A stretch of DNA of 26,165 bases from an uncultured Ruthenibacterium sp. (GCA_910587145.1 CAJUMH010000036.1:1-26165); one strand, 5' to 3'. Positions 7,990 to 15,399 are shown, counted from the stretch's first letter. Numbers and translations: made by a program. The notes: generated by a model from the sequence alone, not told the origin.

Positions 7990-8295
7990 GTTTTCCGATC
8001 TCCCTTCCGACCGCTTTGCCGGAACGGCTGACGTTCCGCTGTCGGCAGGCCGCCGCTTTGCGTGAATCTTCAAAATTTATGCGCCTTCCTCCGGCCGGAA
8101 CCGCGGGTCGGCGGTCACTCATCCAAAGCCGATGCATAGGGTGGAAAGCAGCGGCGCGCCGCCCCCGATGCAGCCGCCGCGCCGGCATGCAGGCATCCTT
8201 GAGGGCAGGCCCTGCCATGCACAGCATCGTAAACGCGTAAACGCCCTCCGGAAAGCCGCCGCCCAGAGTATAAACCGTCCCGCGCCCTGCCGCGC
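7990..8295. other. Spacer inside the glycan gene array, no gene seen
   Basis: About 300 bases of GC-rich sequence with no convincing reading frame on either strand. It contains a seven-base perfect hairpin (8020-8038, CGGAACG around GCTGA) about 30 bases upstream of the isomerase-like start. A second inverted repeat near 8204-8217 has GGCAG/CTGCC arms. No clear sigma-A promoter was found on the minus strand, so transcription probably continues from the upstream gene. Confidence 0.5.
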
Positions 8296-9243
8296 TCAGA
8301 TGTCACGAGTTTGTTCCGCGCGTTCTTCGTCCATAAAGCGCCGAAGATCCCGCAGCACCGTTTCCTTTTCATAGCACCAGCCGTTTGCCCCGCCAAACAG
8401 CGCGGCGTGGCGGCTGCGCATATCGTACCGCGCCGGGGCGCCCGGCAGCTCGTTCACAAACTGCCCGCCGCCGGCAAGGCGCGCATACACCTCCCGCGCG
8501 CTGAGGGGCTGCGTGCTCAGGTTCAGCAGCGTCAGCCCTGCCTTCAGCGCCGTACAGATATCGCCCCACAGGCGCGCAAGATCGTAGAACTGGTATTCCG
8601 CCCGGCTGTCGGTAAACGAGAGCGCATTAAAGGGCTGCGCCGCAAACCATGCGCGCAGCTCGCGCGCCGTCTGCGCATCCAGCGTGCGCAGCGCGTAAAA
8701 GCCCGCGCGCGCCGGGGCGTAGGCGGCGCGCACCAGCGAGTTTTCCGCCGCCAGCTGCTCGTACTTTTCCTCCTTCAGCATGGCGGGCGTAATCGTGAGC
8801 AGATCGTAGAGAAAATTCTTTTTCAGCCCCCGGCCAAACAGCCCGGGCAGCCGCACGATGAGCGCCTCGGGGTACGCCTCCCGCACCAGGCGCTCCAGCC
8901 GCGCGCGGTTGCGCCCATAGGCGGCAGGGTTTTCCGCGTCTGCGGGCGTGCATTCATCTACGCCCTGCGGCACGGCATACACGTCCACCGTGCTGATGAG
9001 CACCAGCTGCCGGGGCGCGATCTGTTCCATCTGCCAAAACGCGCGCTCCACCACGGCAAGATCTCCTGCCGAATCGGTATTCGCAAGATATTTTGCGGCG
9101 GGCAGCCCCGCGTATACCAGCAGCTCCGGCCGCGCCCCAAACGCGCGCTCGATATCCGCAGAATGAAAAGCCCCGTCAAACGCATGGCTTGCGGCCAGAT
9201 TGCCGCCCACAAAGCCCGTACTGCCCACCAGCATCGTTTTCAT
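8296..9243 (-). CDS. NAD-dependent epimerase/dehydratase-like SDR with YxxxR
   Basis: A 315-residue extended SDR. The N-terminal VGSTGFVGGN is the GxxGxxG cofactor loop (residues 7-13). LISTVDVYA (82-90) supplies the Ser/Thr of the active site. The expected YxxxK reads YGRNR at 109-113, so the catalytic Lys is replaced by Arg. The family modifies nucleotide-activated sugars (epimerases, dehydratases, reductases), which fits the neighbouring glycosyltransferases. The ATG at 9243 has AAAGGAG seven bases upstream; a longer frame starts at 9276 but lacks a site. It is the first gene after the operon promoter. The Lys-to-Arg change may mean altered chemistry or a binding-only role. Confidence 0.85.
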   Translation of the reverse strand: MKTMLVGSTGFVGGNLAASHAFDGAFHSADIERAFGARPELLVYAGLPAAKYLANTDSAGDLAVVERAFWQMEQIAPRQLVLISTVDVYAVPQGVDECTPADAENPAAYGRNRARLERLVREAYPEALIVRLPGLFGRGLKKNFLYDLLTITPAMLKEEKYEQLAAENSLVRAAYAPARAGFYALRTLDAQTARELRAWFAAQPFNALSFTDSRAEYQFYDLARLWGDICTALKAGLTLLNLSTQPLSAREVYARLAGGGQFVNELPGAPARYDMRSRHAALFGGANGWCYEKETVLRDLRRFMDEERAEQTRDI

Positions 9244-9344
9244 CGCGTGTGCTCCTTTGCAAAAAACGCTTCGCACTCAAAACGGCTTTTTCAAAATCCC
9301 GCAGAAAGCATTCCGCAGAAAACCGCAAAAAGCCGGGTCGAAAA

Positions 9345-9432
9345 GCAGCGCGCCCGCGGCGGCCCGAAAGGATCGCTGCCTGCCCCGGAAGGCAGCGCCA
9401 AAGCTCCCGGCAGCGCGCCCGCGGCGGCCCGA
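9345..9432. repeat. Pair of 23-bp direct repeats in the operon leader
   Basis: The same 23 bases (GCAGCGCGCCCGCGGCGGCC plus CGA) occur at 9345-9367 and 9410-9432. Between them, GCTGCC...GGCAGC (about 9375-9396) can form a hairpin. The whole unit lies between the minus-strand promoter and the SDR start, so it would be transcribed as part of a roughly 190-base leader. Confidence 0.7.
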
Positions 9433-9436
9433 GGCT

Positions 9437-9465
9437 ATTGTACCACAAATGGGTTTTCTTTTCAA
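9437..9465 (-). promoter_or_regulatory. Promoter of the minus-strand glycan operon
   Basis: Minus-strand TTGAAA (9460-9465), 17-base spacer, TACAAT (9437-9442): a strong sigma-A type promoter. Transcription would start near 9430 and run into the SDR gene. It is the only good promoter I saw for the glycan genes. Confidence 0.75.
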
Positions 9466-9510
9466 GGAAGCCTTTTCGGGCTTTTCCGCTTCCTTTCGGG
9501 TTCCTTCGCG

Positions 9511-9579
9511 GATCCTTTTCGGGCTGTTTTTTCAGATCCCCTTCGGATTGTTTTTTCAGATCCCTTTCGGGCTGTTTCA
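9511..9579. repeat. Tandem 24-bp repeats between divergent promoters
   Basis: Three units: 9511-9534 (24), 9535-9558 (24) and 9559-9579 (21). Each begins GATCC and contains TTCGG(G)...TGTTT...CA. Looser copies of CCTTTTCGGG lie at 9470-9505. The array sits between the minus-strand promoter (9437-9465) and the plus-strand promoter (about 9619-9647), where operators would lie. No gene is assigned to 9244-9697. Confidence 0.75.
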
Positions 9580-9618
9580 GATTCCCCTTGCTTTTTGCGG
9601 AATTTTCGCGAAAAATCA

Positions 9619-9647
9619 TTTTCAAACACAAAAAAATGTAGTATACT
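9619..9647 (+). promoter_or_regulatory. Probable promoter of the CysK-like gene
   Basis: A good -10 (TATACT, 9642-9647) follows a weak -35 (TTTTCA, 9619-9624) at 17 bases. The start codon lies about 50 bases downstream. The weak -35 would suit an activated promoter. Confidence 0.55.
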
Positions 9648-9697
9648 GATTTAGATACAATTTTGCGCGCGGATCCCGCGCGGGGAGCGGTGCTGCT

Positions 9698-10597
9698 GTG
9701 AATATCTGCAAAAGCTACTACGAAACGTTGTACAGTCGCCCGACGGTGGCGCTTTCCGGGTACTGTGCAAAATACGATCTGCCGGATTCTCTGTACGCGT
9801 ATCTCGCGTTCGGCGGCACAACAGGTTCGGCCAAGGACGCGCTGGCCGAGGGCATGCTGGCGCTGGCCACCGAAAAGGGCGAATTGAAGCCGGGGCAAAC
9901 GGTAATCGAATGCTCCAGCGGCAGCTTTGGCCTGGCGCTGGCCGTGGCCTGCGCGCACAGCGGCCATCCGCTGATGCTGTGCATGCCTGCCACCGTTCCG
10001 GCCGACCGGCAGCAGCTTTTAGCAAAATTCGGCGCGCAGATCGTGCTTTCGAATTATGTCTATGGCCGGGCGGGCACGGTGCAGCGCGCCGAGGAGGCCG
10101 TGCGCCAAACGGGCGGATATTTTTTGAACTATTTCGATAACGACCTGAACGCCGAATTCCATCGGCGCATCACCGGGCCGAACATTGCCCGGGCAACCGG
10201 CGGCGCGCTGGATGCCATCGTCGTGGGCGTGGGCAGCGGCGGCACCATCTCGGGCGTAGGAGAATACATCAAGGCATGGTATCCGGATGTAAAGATCATT
10301 GCGGTGGAGCCTTACGAGAGCCAGGCCATCGGCGGCGGCTATGTGGGCCGGCACAGCATTCCCGGCCTTGGCGCGGGCTTTGTGCCCGAAAACTACAACC
10401 CGCACATTGTGGACGCCGTGATGGCCGTGCCCAGCAAAACCGCGAACGTAACGGCGCGCGAGGTGCTGGAAACAGATGCCGTGCCCGCCTCGCCCAGCGC
10501 GGGCGCAGTGCTGGCCGCCGCCCATCAGCTGATGGCCGAGCACCCCGAGCAGCAGCGCGTGGTGTGTGTGTTTGCGGGACAGGTATTTTACGAGTGA
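9698..10597 (+). CDS. CysK/CBS-like PLP-dependent enzyme, divergent active site
   Basis: A 299-residue fold-type II PLP enzyme of the cysteine synthase family. The PLP lysine is K46 in TTGSAKDALA. The phosphate-binding glycine loop is GSGGTISG (179-186). IPGLGAGFVP (221-230) and SPSAGA (265-270) match conserved CysK positions. The substrate loop, usually TSGNTG, reads SSGSFG (73-78), losing the Asn. This makes a standard O-acetylserine sulfhydrylase uncertain; another beta-replacement or elimination on an amino acid is possible. It starts with GTG, with GGGGAG ten bases upstream. It has its own promoter and a strong terminator, so it is a single-gene unit next to, but not in, the threonine operon. 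Confidence 0.85.
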   Translation: MNICKSYYETLYSRPTVALSGYCAKYDLPDSLYAYLAFGGTTGSAKDALAEGMLALATEKGELKPGQTVIECSSGSFGLALAVACAHSGHPLMLCMPATVPADRQQLLAKFGAQIVLSNYVYGRAGTVQRAEEAVRQTGGYFLNYFDNDLNAEFHRRITGPNIARATGGALDAIVVGVGSGGTISGVGEYIKAWYPDVKIIAVEPYESQAIGGGYVGRHSIPGLGAGFVPENYNPHIVDAVMAVPSKTANVTAREVLETDAVPASPSAGAVLAAAHQLMAEHPEQQRVVCVFAGQVFYE

Positions 10598-10637
10598 GCT
10601 GCTGTTTTTTTGCAGCGCGAAGAACGGCGGCTCCTTC

Positions 10638-10666
10638 CCCTCTCGCCGGCGCGGGAGGGATTTTTT
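10638..10666 (+). terminator. Rho-independent terminator of the CysK-like gene
   Basis: A nine-base stem, 10638-10646 with 10651-10659 (GC-rich, one or two G-T pairs, loop CGGC), is followed by A and then TTTTTT at 10661-10666. It lies 40 bases after the stop codon. Confidence 0.8.
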
Positions 10667-10837
10667 ATTCCAATATAAAATACTTTTTGTTTATTTTAAT
10701 TTAAAAACGCCTATTCGTACATTTTCCATCCTCTGCCGCGCCCGGCGGGGCGCGTAGTCAAACTGCTGTGCTTTTTGCCGGAACGTTGACGCTTTTTGTG
10801 TAAACCCGAAAATTCTTCCAAAAGGCCCGTGCGGCGC
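10667..10837. other. Intergenic stretch, AT-rich then GC hairpin
   Basis: An AT-rich section (10660-10710) leads into a GC hairpin at 10737-10754 (CGCGCCC around GGCG) without a U-run. No gene was seen. It separates the CysK-like unit from the threonine operon promoter. Confidence 0.5.
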
Positions 10838-10866
10838 TTGTGCGATGCGCAGAAAAATGGTATAGT
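10838..10866 (+). promoter_or_regulatory. Promoter of the threonine operon
   Basis: TTGTGC (10838-10843), 17 bases, TATAGT (10861-10866), with TGG just before the -10 as an extended -10 element. A six-base stem (GTGTTT/AAACAC, 10865-10884) lies at the start of the transcript. The first gene starts 60 bases downstream. I found no T-box or threonine-rich leader peptide. Confidence 0.7.
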
Positions 10867-10925
10867 GTTTTTGTTCGGAAACACTTGTGCGCCTATCGCG
10901 TACAATCTAAAGGAGGGCAGTGCGA

Positions 10926-11354
10926 ATGGAAAGGCGTTTTTTGCTGGTGGAGGCCGGTGTGCTGCCGGAGGTGTTTCTGAAGGTGCTGAAGGCGAAGGAG
11001 CTGCTCGCCTCGGGCAGCGCAAGAAACATTTCCGCGGCGGCCAAGGCAGTGGGGCTTTCCCGGAGTGCATTCTATAAGTATAAGGATCGCATTTTTGATG
11101 CGCAGGACAGCCGCGAGGTGCTTACCGTAAACGCCACGCTGCTGGACGAGACGGGCGCGCTGCAAACACTGCTGGCCGGCATTTCGGCGGCGGGCGCGTC
11201 CATTGTCACCATCAACCAGGCCACGCCGGAGAACGGCGCGGCGCGGGTGGCGGTGTCCATCCGCACGGGAGGCATGCGGTGCTCGCTGGAGGAAATGCTC
11301 GACCGCCTGCGCACCCAGCGCGCCGTGGTGGAGCTCCATCAGGCCAAGCACTGA
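10926..11354 (+). CDS. ACT-domain protein (PheB/UPF0735 type)
   Basis: A 142-residue protein. Its first half holds an HTH-like segment (NISAAAKAVGLSRSAFYKYK, about residues 34-53). The second half is an ACT domain beginning VLTVNATLLDETGALQTLL. This is the arrangement of the UPF0735/PheB family, which is found beside hom and thrB in many Firmicutes. ACT domains bind amino acids; the HTH suggests a regulatory part, though DNA binding has not been shown for the family to my knowledge. AGGAGG lies seven bases before the ATG at 10926, while an in-frame GTG at 10920 is too close to it. It is first in the operon with homoserine dehydrogenase, so sensing of threonine or another aspartate-family amino acid is a reasonable guess. 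Confidence 0.85.
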   Translation: MERRFLLVEAGVLPEVFLKVLKAKELLASGSARNISAAAKAVGLSRSAFYKYKDRIFDAQDSREVLTVNATLLDETGALQTLLAGISAAGASIVTINQATPENGAARVAVSIRTGGMRCSLEEMLDRLRTQRAVVELHQAKH

Positions 11355-11402
11355 ATGGCCTTTTGGGGGCGGCGGCATAACGGCAGATAAGGGGGAAAAC
11401 AA

Positions 11403-12635
11403 ATGATCTCGATCGCGATTTTGGGCTTTGGCACGGTGGGCAGCGGCGTACTGGAGGTGCTGCGGCGCAGCGCCTTTAGCATCGAGCGGCGCGCGGGCCA
11501 GCCGATAGACGTAAAATACATCTGCGATATCCGCGATTTTTCGGCGCATCCGGATGCGCCGCTGTTCGTAAACAATATCGATGCCATCCTTGGCGACCCC
11601 GAGGTGCGCGTGGTGGTGGAGACGATCGGCGGGCTGAAGCCGGCGTATTTTTATGTAAAATCCGCACTGGAGAGCGGCCGCCATGTGGTCACCTCCAACA
11701 AGGAGCTCGTGGCCACGCACGGGGCCGAGCTGCTTTCCATCGCGCGGCAAAAGGGCGTGTGCTTTCTGTTCGAGGCCAGCGTAGGCGGCGGCACGCCCAT
11801 CATTACGCCGATGCATCAGTGCCTCGCGGCCAATGTCATCAGCGGCATCGCGGGCATCGTGAACGGCACCACAAACTTTATGCTCACAAAAATGGCGCGC
11901 GAAAATATGGATTTTGAAGCGGCGCTGCGCCTGGCGCAGAGCCTTGGCTACGCCGAGACGATTGATCCCTCGGCCGACGTGGACGGCATCGACGCGCAGC
12001 GCAAGATTTCGATTCTGGCAAGCCTTGCGTTCGGGCGGCATTTTTTCCCGCAGAACGTGCCCACGCGCGGCATTCGCGACATATCGGTGAAGGATATCGC
12101 GTTGGCCGCGCGGCAAAATGCCGCGGTGCGGCTCATCGCGTGGGCGCGCCGCACACCGGACGGCGGCGCCGCGCTGGCGGTGGAGCCGATGCTTGTGCCG
12201 CGCACAAACCAGCTGGCAGGCGTGGAAGACGTGTTCAACGCCGTACTGGTGCAGGGCGATATGCTGGGCGATGTAGTGTTCTACGGCAAGGGCGCGGGCA
12301 AGCTGCCCACGGCCAGCGCCGTGGTGGCGGATGTGATTGACGCGGTGAAAAACGGCGTAAAAATTCACGACAGCCTGTTCTGGCAGGAATCTGCGCCCAT
12401 CGAGGGCGTGTACGCGGACAATACGCCGCACGATTACTATGTGCGCCTGGCGAATGCCACAGAGCTTGTTGCGCGCGATCTGTTCGGCCAATCGCTCGAG
12501 CTGCTGGATCTTTCGGACGGCGAGGCGGCGTTTACGCTGCGCGGCATCACGGCGGCGCGGCTGGCGCAGCTTTGCGCAAGGGCGCGCAAGGCCAGCGTGC
12601 GCGTGGGCAGCACCCTGAAGTGGATGGCACAGTAG
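11403..12635 (+). CDS. hom: Homoserine dehydrogenase
   Basis: A 410-residue enzyme that reduces aspartate semialdehyde to homoserine with NAD(P)H, the branch point to threonine and methionine. The N-terminal Rossmann loop is GFGTVG (residues 8-13). SNKELVATHG and GGGTPII line the active site, and DVDGIDAQRKISILA is the catalytic-domain signature with its conserved Asp and Lys. The roughly 60 C-terminal residues look like a degenerate ACT domain, so threonine feedback is possible but not certain. An AAGGGGG site lies seven bases before the ATG. It follows the ACT protein by 48 bases and is followed by thrB after 12 bases, the hom stop merging into the thrB ribosome binding site. Confidence 0.95.
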   Translation: MISIAILGFGTVGSGVLEVLRRSAFSIERRAGQPIDVKYICDIRDFSAHPDAPLFVNNIDAILGDPEVRVVVETIGGLKPAYFYVKSALESGRHVVTSNKELVATHGAELLSIARQKGVCFLFEASVGGGTPIITPMHQCLAANVISGIAGIVNGTTNFMLTKMARENMDFEAALRLAQSLGYAETIDPSADVDGIDAQRKISILASLAFGRHFFPQNVPTRGIRDISVKDIALAARQNAAVRLIAWARRTPDGGAALAVEPMLVPRTNQLAGVEDVFNAVLVQGDMLGDVVFYGKGAGKLPTASAVVADVIDAVKNGVKIHDSLFWQESAPIEGVYADNTPHDYYVRLANATELVARDLFGQSLELLDLSDGEAAFTLRGITAARLAQLCARARKASVRVGSTLKWMAQ

Positions 12636-12647
12636 GAGGCGCGGCGG

Positions 12648-13550
12648 ATGGTAACGGTAAGCGTTCCGGCCACGAGCGCGAATATCGGCTCGGGCTTTGA
12701 TTCCTGCGGCCTTGCTTTGTCGCTGCACAATACGGCCGCGTTTGAAGAATGTGACAGTGTAGAGATCTCCTCGTCCGACGGCTCGCAGGCGCCGTGCACA
12801 CCGGGCAACCTCGTCTACCGCACGGCAAAGGAAGTGTACGCCCTGTGCGGGCAGCGGCTGCGCGGGCTGCGCATTGTGCAGACGAACCCCATTCCGATGG
12901 CGCGCGGTCTCGGTTCGAGCAGCGCGTGCATTGCGGCGGGCATTCTGGGCGCAAACGCGCTGTTGGGCGGCCCGCTCACGCGGGAGGACATGCTCACCTT
13001 CGCCACAAAGCTGGAGGGGCATCCCGACAACGTCGCCCCGGCGCTGCTGGGCGGCTTTGTGGTATCGGCCTACGACGGCGGCAAGGTGTATTCGCTGAAA
13101 AAGACGATCGCGCCCGGCATTGTGTTCATGGCGTTTGTGCCGGATTTTAAGCTGCTGACGGAGCGTGCGCGCGCGGCGCTGCCAAAAACCGTTTCGCATG
13201 CCGACGCGGTGTACAATCTTTCCCGTGCGGCGCTTTTGGCAACGGCGTTCTGCGAGGAGCGGTACGATTTTTTGCCCGTGGCCACACGGGACAGCCTGCA
13301 CCAGCAGTACCGCCTGCCGCTGATCGAGGGCGGCGAGGCCGTTTTTGCGCTGGCGGACGGTTTGGGCGCGCTTGCCACGTTCATCAGCGGCGCGGGGCCG
13401 ACGATCCTTTCCGTTGTGCGCACCGCCGAGGCAAACGTGTTTTTCGAGCGTGCCCGGCAGGCGCTGGCAAGCGATGCGGAGCTCTCGCATTTTTCGCTGC
13501 GCCGCTTTACGGCAGATAACGAGGGCGCAAAGCTGGTTGAGGCATCGTAA
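12648..13550 (+). CDS. thrB: Homoserine kinase
   Basis: A 300-residue GHMP-family kinase that phosphorylates homoserine using ATP, the penultimate step to threonine. The N-terminus VSVPATSANIGSGFDSCGLAL is typical of ThrB. The ATP loop PMARGLGSSSA is at residues 83-93, and the C-terminal FISGAGPTILSV forms the third GHMP motif. Length is normal. AGGAGG is eight bases upstream of the ATG and overlaps the end of hom. Threonine synthase, which would complete the path, does not follow here; the next gene is aspartokinase after a 133-base spacer. Confidence 0.95.
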   Translation: MVTVSVPATSANIGSGFDSCGLALSLHNTAAFEECDSVEISSSDGSQAPCTPGNLVYRTAKEVYALCGQRLRGLRIVQTNPIPMARGLGSSSACIAAGILGANALLGGPLTREDMLTFATKLEGHPDNVAPALLGGFVVSAYDGGKVYSLKKTIAPGIVFMAFVPDFKLLTERARAALPKTVSHADAVYNLSRAALLATAFCEERYDFLPVATRDSLHQQYRLPLIEGGEAVFALADGLGALATFISGAGPTILSVVRTAEANVFFERARQALASDAELSHFSLRRFTADNEGAKLVEAS

Positions 13551-13683
13551 ACGTGCGAGCGTGCGCCGCGCCGAGGGCCGCACCGGCAAAAATCACGCGA
13601 AATACAGAAAATTCATACTGTAAAACAGAGGGAAACAGGGAAAACGGGGCAAACGGGGATCCCCGGGGAAAGGAAGGATACTG

Positions 13684-14889
13684 GTGGCACTGATCGTACA
13701 GAAATTCGGCGGCAGCTCGGTTGCCGACCGAGACCGCATTATGAATGTGGCGCGCATTGTGGCAAATACACGCGCCGCGGGCAATGATGCGGTGGTGGTG
13801 GTGTCCGCGCAGGGCGATACGACAGATGATCTGATCGCCAAGGCGGGCGAGATCACGCATAACCCCTCGCAGCGCGAGATGGATATGCTGCTTTCAACGG
13901 GCGAGCAGATCAGCATTGCGCTGCTCTCCATGGCGCTGAGCGTGGTGGGCTGTCCGTCCATCAGCCTCACGGGCTGGCAGGCGGGCTTTCACACAAACCG
14001 CGCCTATACCCGCGCGCGCATCAAGCATCTGGATACCGAGCGCATCGAAAGCGAGCTTTCGCGCAACCGCGTGGTGGTGGTGGCGGGCTTTCAGGGCATC
14101 AACCGATACGACGACATCACCACGCTGGGGCGCGGCGGCTCCGACACCAGCGCGGTGGCCATTGCCGCGGCGCTGCACGCGGATTTGTGCCAGATTTACA
14201 CCGATGTGGACGGCGTATACACCGCCGACCCGCGCCTTGTGCGCTGCGCGCGCAAGCTAAACGAGATCTCGTTCGACGAGATGCTGGAGCTGGCAAGCCT
14301 TGGCGCACAGGTGCTGAACAACCGCAGCGTAGAGCTTGCAAAAAAATATTCGGTCAATTTGGAGGTGCGCTCATCGCTCACCAATGTGCCCGGAACCATC
14401 GTGAAGGAGGTTACAGACGTGGAAGGGATGCTGATCAAGGGCGTGGCAAAGGATAAGGACGTTGCCGTGATTTCGATTTTGGAGGTGCCCGATGTCCCCG
14501 GCGCATCCTTTAAGGTGTTCAGCCTGATGGCGCAGCGCAGGATCAACGTGGATATTATTTTGCAGTCCTCGGGCAAGGATGGCTGTAAGGACGTAATCTT
14601 TACCGTGCCGCTGGCCGATGTTGATGCGGCGCTGGCCGTGCTGGAGGAAAACCGAAGCCGCTTTGGGTGCGGCGAGATCCTTGCAGACCGCAGCGTCGCC
14701 AAGGTAAGCATTGTGGGCGCGGGGATGCAAAGCCACTCGGGCGTAGCCGCGCGCATGTTCGAGGCGCTGTTCGAGGCGAACATCAACATCCGCATGATCT
14801 CTACCAGCGAGATCAAGATCTCGGTGCTGATTGCAGAGGAAGACGCCGACCGCGCGGTGAACGTTATCCACGATGCGTTTTTGAATTGA
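13684..14889 (+). CDS. lysC: Aspartate kinase
   Basis: A 401-residue aspartokinase that makes aspartyl phosphate, the first step to lysine, threonine and methionine. The N-terminal KFGGSSVA (residues 7-14) and GRGGSDTSAVAIAAAL are kinase-domain signatures; TDVDGVYTADPR is also typical. The C-terminal 140 residues carry two ACT domains (starting near VISILEVPDVPG and VSIVGAGMQSHSG), the usual site of allosteric feedback. The start is GTG with GGAAGG six bases upstream. The 133-base spacer from thrB contains purine-rich G-runs and the palindrome CGGGGATCCCCG but no clear promoter or terminator, so it may be read with the operon or partly independently. Confidence 0.95.
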   Translation: MALIVQKFGGSSVADRDRIMNVARIVANTRAAGNDAVVVVSAQGDTTDDLIAKAGEITHNPSQREMDMLLSTGEQISIALLSMALSVVGCPSISLTGWQAGFHTNRAYTRARIKHLDTERIESELSRNRVVVVAGFQGINRYDDITTLGRGGSDTSAVAIAAALHADLCQIYTDVDGVYTADPRLVRCARKLNEISFDEMLELASLGAQVLNNRSVELAKKYSVNLEVRSSLTNVPGTIVKEVTDVEGMLIKGVAKDKDVAVISILEVPDVPGASFKVFSLMAQRRINVDIILQSSGKDGCKDVIFTVPLADVDAALAVLEENRSRFGCGEILADRSVAKVSIVGAGMQSHSGVAARMFEALFEANINIRMISTSEIKISVLIAEEDADRAVNVIHDAFLN

Positions 14890-14936
14890 GCGGCGTTGTT
14901 TTCTGAAAGAACCGCCGGAAGGAAGAGGTATCAGGG

Positions 14937-15257
14937 ATGGCAAGCTCGGTGGAATATCTTGAATTTGTCTGCGGGCAGATCGCGGGCGCAGGCGCGGTGC
15001 GCTATCGGAAGATGTTCGGCGAATACATGGTATATGTAAACGACAAACCCGTGCTGCTGGTGTGCGGCAATACGGTTTATGCAAAAAAGCTGCCTCATCT
15101 GGCCGGGCACATGGCAAACGCCGCCTGCGGCATCCCCTACGAGGGCGCGAAGGAACACTATATTCTGGACATCGACAACGCCGCCTTTGCACAGGAAATT
15201 GCCGCGCTGCTGGAATCGGTAACGCCACTGCCAAAGCCGAGAAAGAAAAAGGCGTAA
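14937..15257 (+). CDS. TfoX N-terminal domain protein
   Basis: A 106-residue protein formed by a single TfoX/Sxy N-terminal domain. RYRKMFGEYMVYVNDKPV (about residues 22-39) is the family signature, and the sequence ends in a Lys-rich tail (KPRKKK). In gammaproteobacteria the domain belongs to competence regulators, but stand-alone forms in Firmicutes are small proteins of unknown role. GGAAGAGG lies about ten bases upstream of the ATG. It sits 47 bases after lysC on the same strand and before a strong terminator, so it is probably the last gene of the threonine transcript. No link to amino acid synthesis is evident. Confidence 0.85.
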   Translation: MASSVEYLEFVCGQIAGAGAVRYRKMFGEYMVYVNDKPVLLVCGNTVYAKKLPHLAGHMANAACGIPYEGAKEHYILDIDNAAFAQEIAALLESVTPLPKPRKKKA

Positions 15258-15331
15258 AGCAGGCGCAAGGACGGGCAGAAAACGGGCACGGACACTGCGC
15301 GCAGAAAAAAGACGCAAAGACGTGCAGCCGC

Positions 15332-15360
15332 TGGACATTCGGCCGGAAAGCGGCTATAAT
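15332..15360 (+). promoter_or_regulatory. Strong promoter overlapping the operon terminator
   Basis: TGGACA (15332-15337), exactly 17 bases, and a perfect TATAAT (15355-15360). The expected start point, near 15367, falls in the left arm of the terminator hairpin at 15365-15393. It could drive the VanY-type gene at 15604 or a very short RNA. Confidence 0.65.
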
Positions 15361-15364
15361 AAGA

Positions 15365-15399
15365 GGCAAGCGCTTTTTGAAAAGCCGCTTGCCTTTTTT
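15365..15399 (+). terminator. Rho-independent terminator after the TfoX-N gene
   Basis: GGCAAGCG (15365-15372) pairs perfectly with CGCTTGCC (15386-15393). The inner CTTTT/AAAAG extends the stem, and TTTTTT follows at 15394-15399. It ends the threonine/TfoX transcript. Confidence 0.85.

Noticed and set aside
8138..8156. AGGGTGG resembling a T-box antiterminator core.
   Set aside because: The bases that follow do not match the conserved ACCGCG, there is no specifier stem, and the downstream plus-strand region has no gene.
8115..8396. Minus-strand frame of 93 codons in the spacer before the isomerase-like gene.
   Set aside because: It overlaps the SDR gene in another frame, is Arg/Gly/Ala-rich, and has no family features; typical of GC-rich shadow frames.
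9176..9967. 263-codon minus-strand frame across the divergent promoter region.
   Set aside because: It runs antisense through the CysK-like gene and the start of the SDR gene, and its repeated DLKKQ peptide comes from the 24-bp DNA repeats.
10893..13589. 898-codon minus-strand frame opposite the ACT/hom/thrB genes.
   Set aside because: It mirrors codon bias of three well-identified genes on the plus strand; the product is His/Arg/Ala-rich with no domain.
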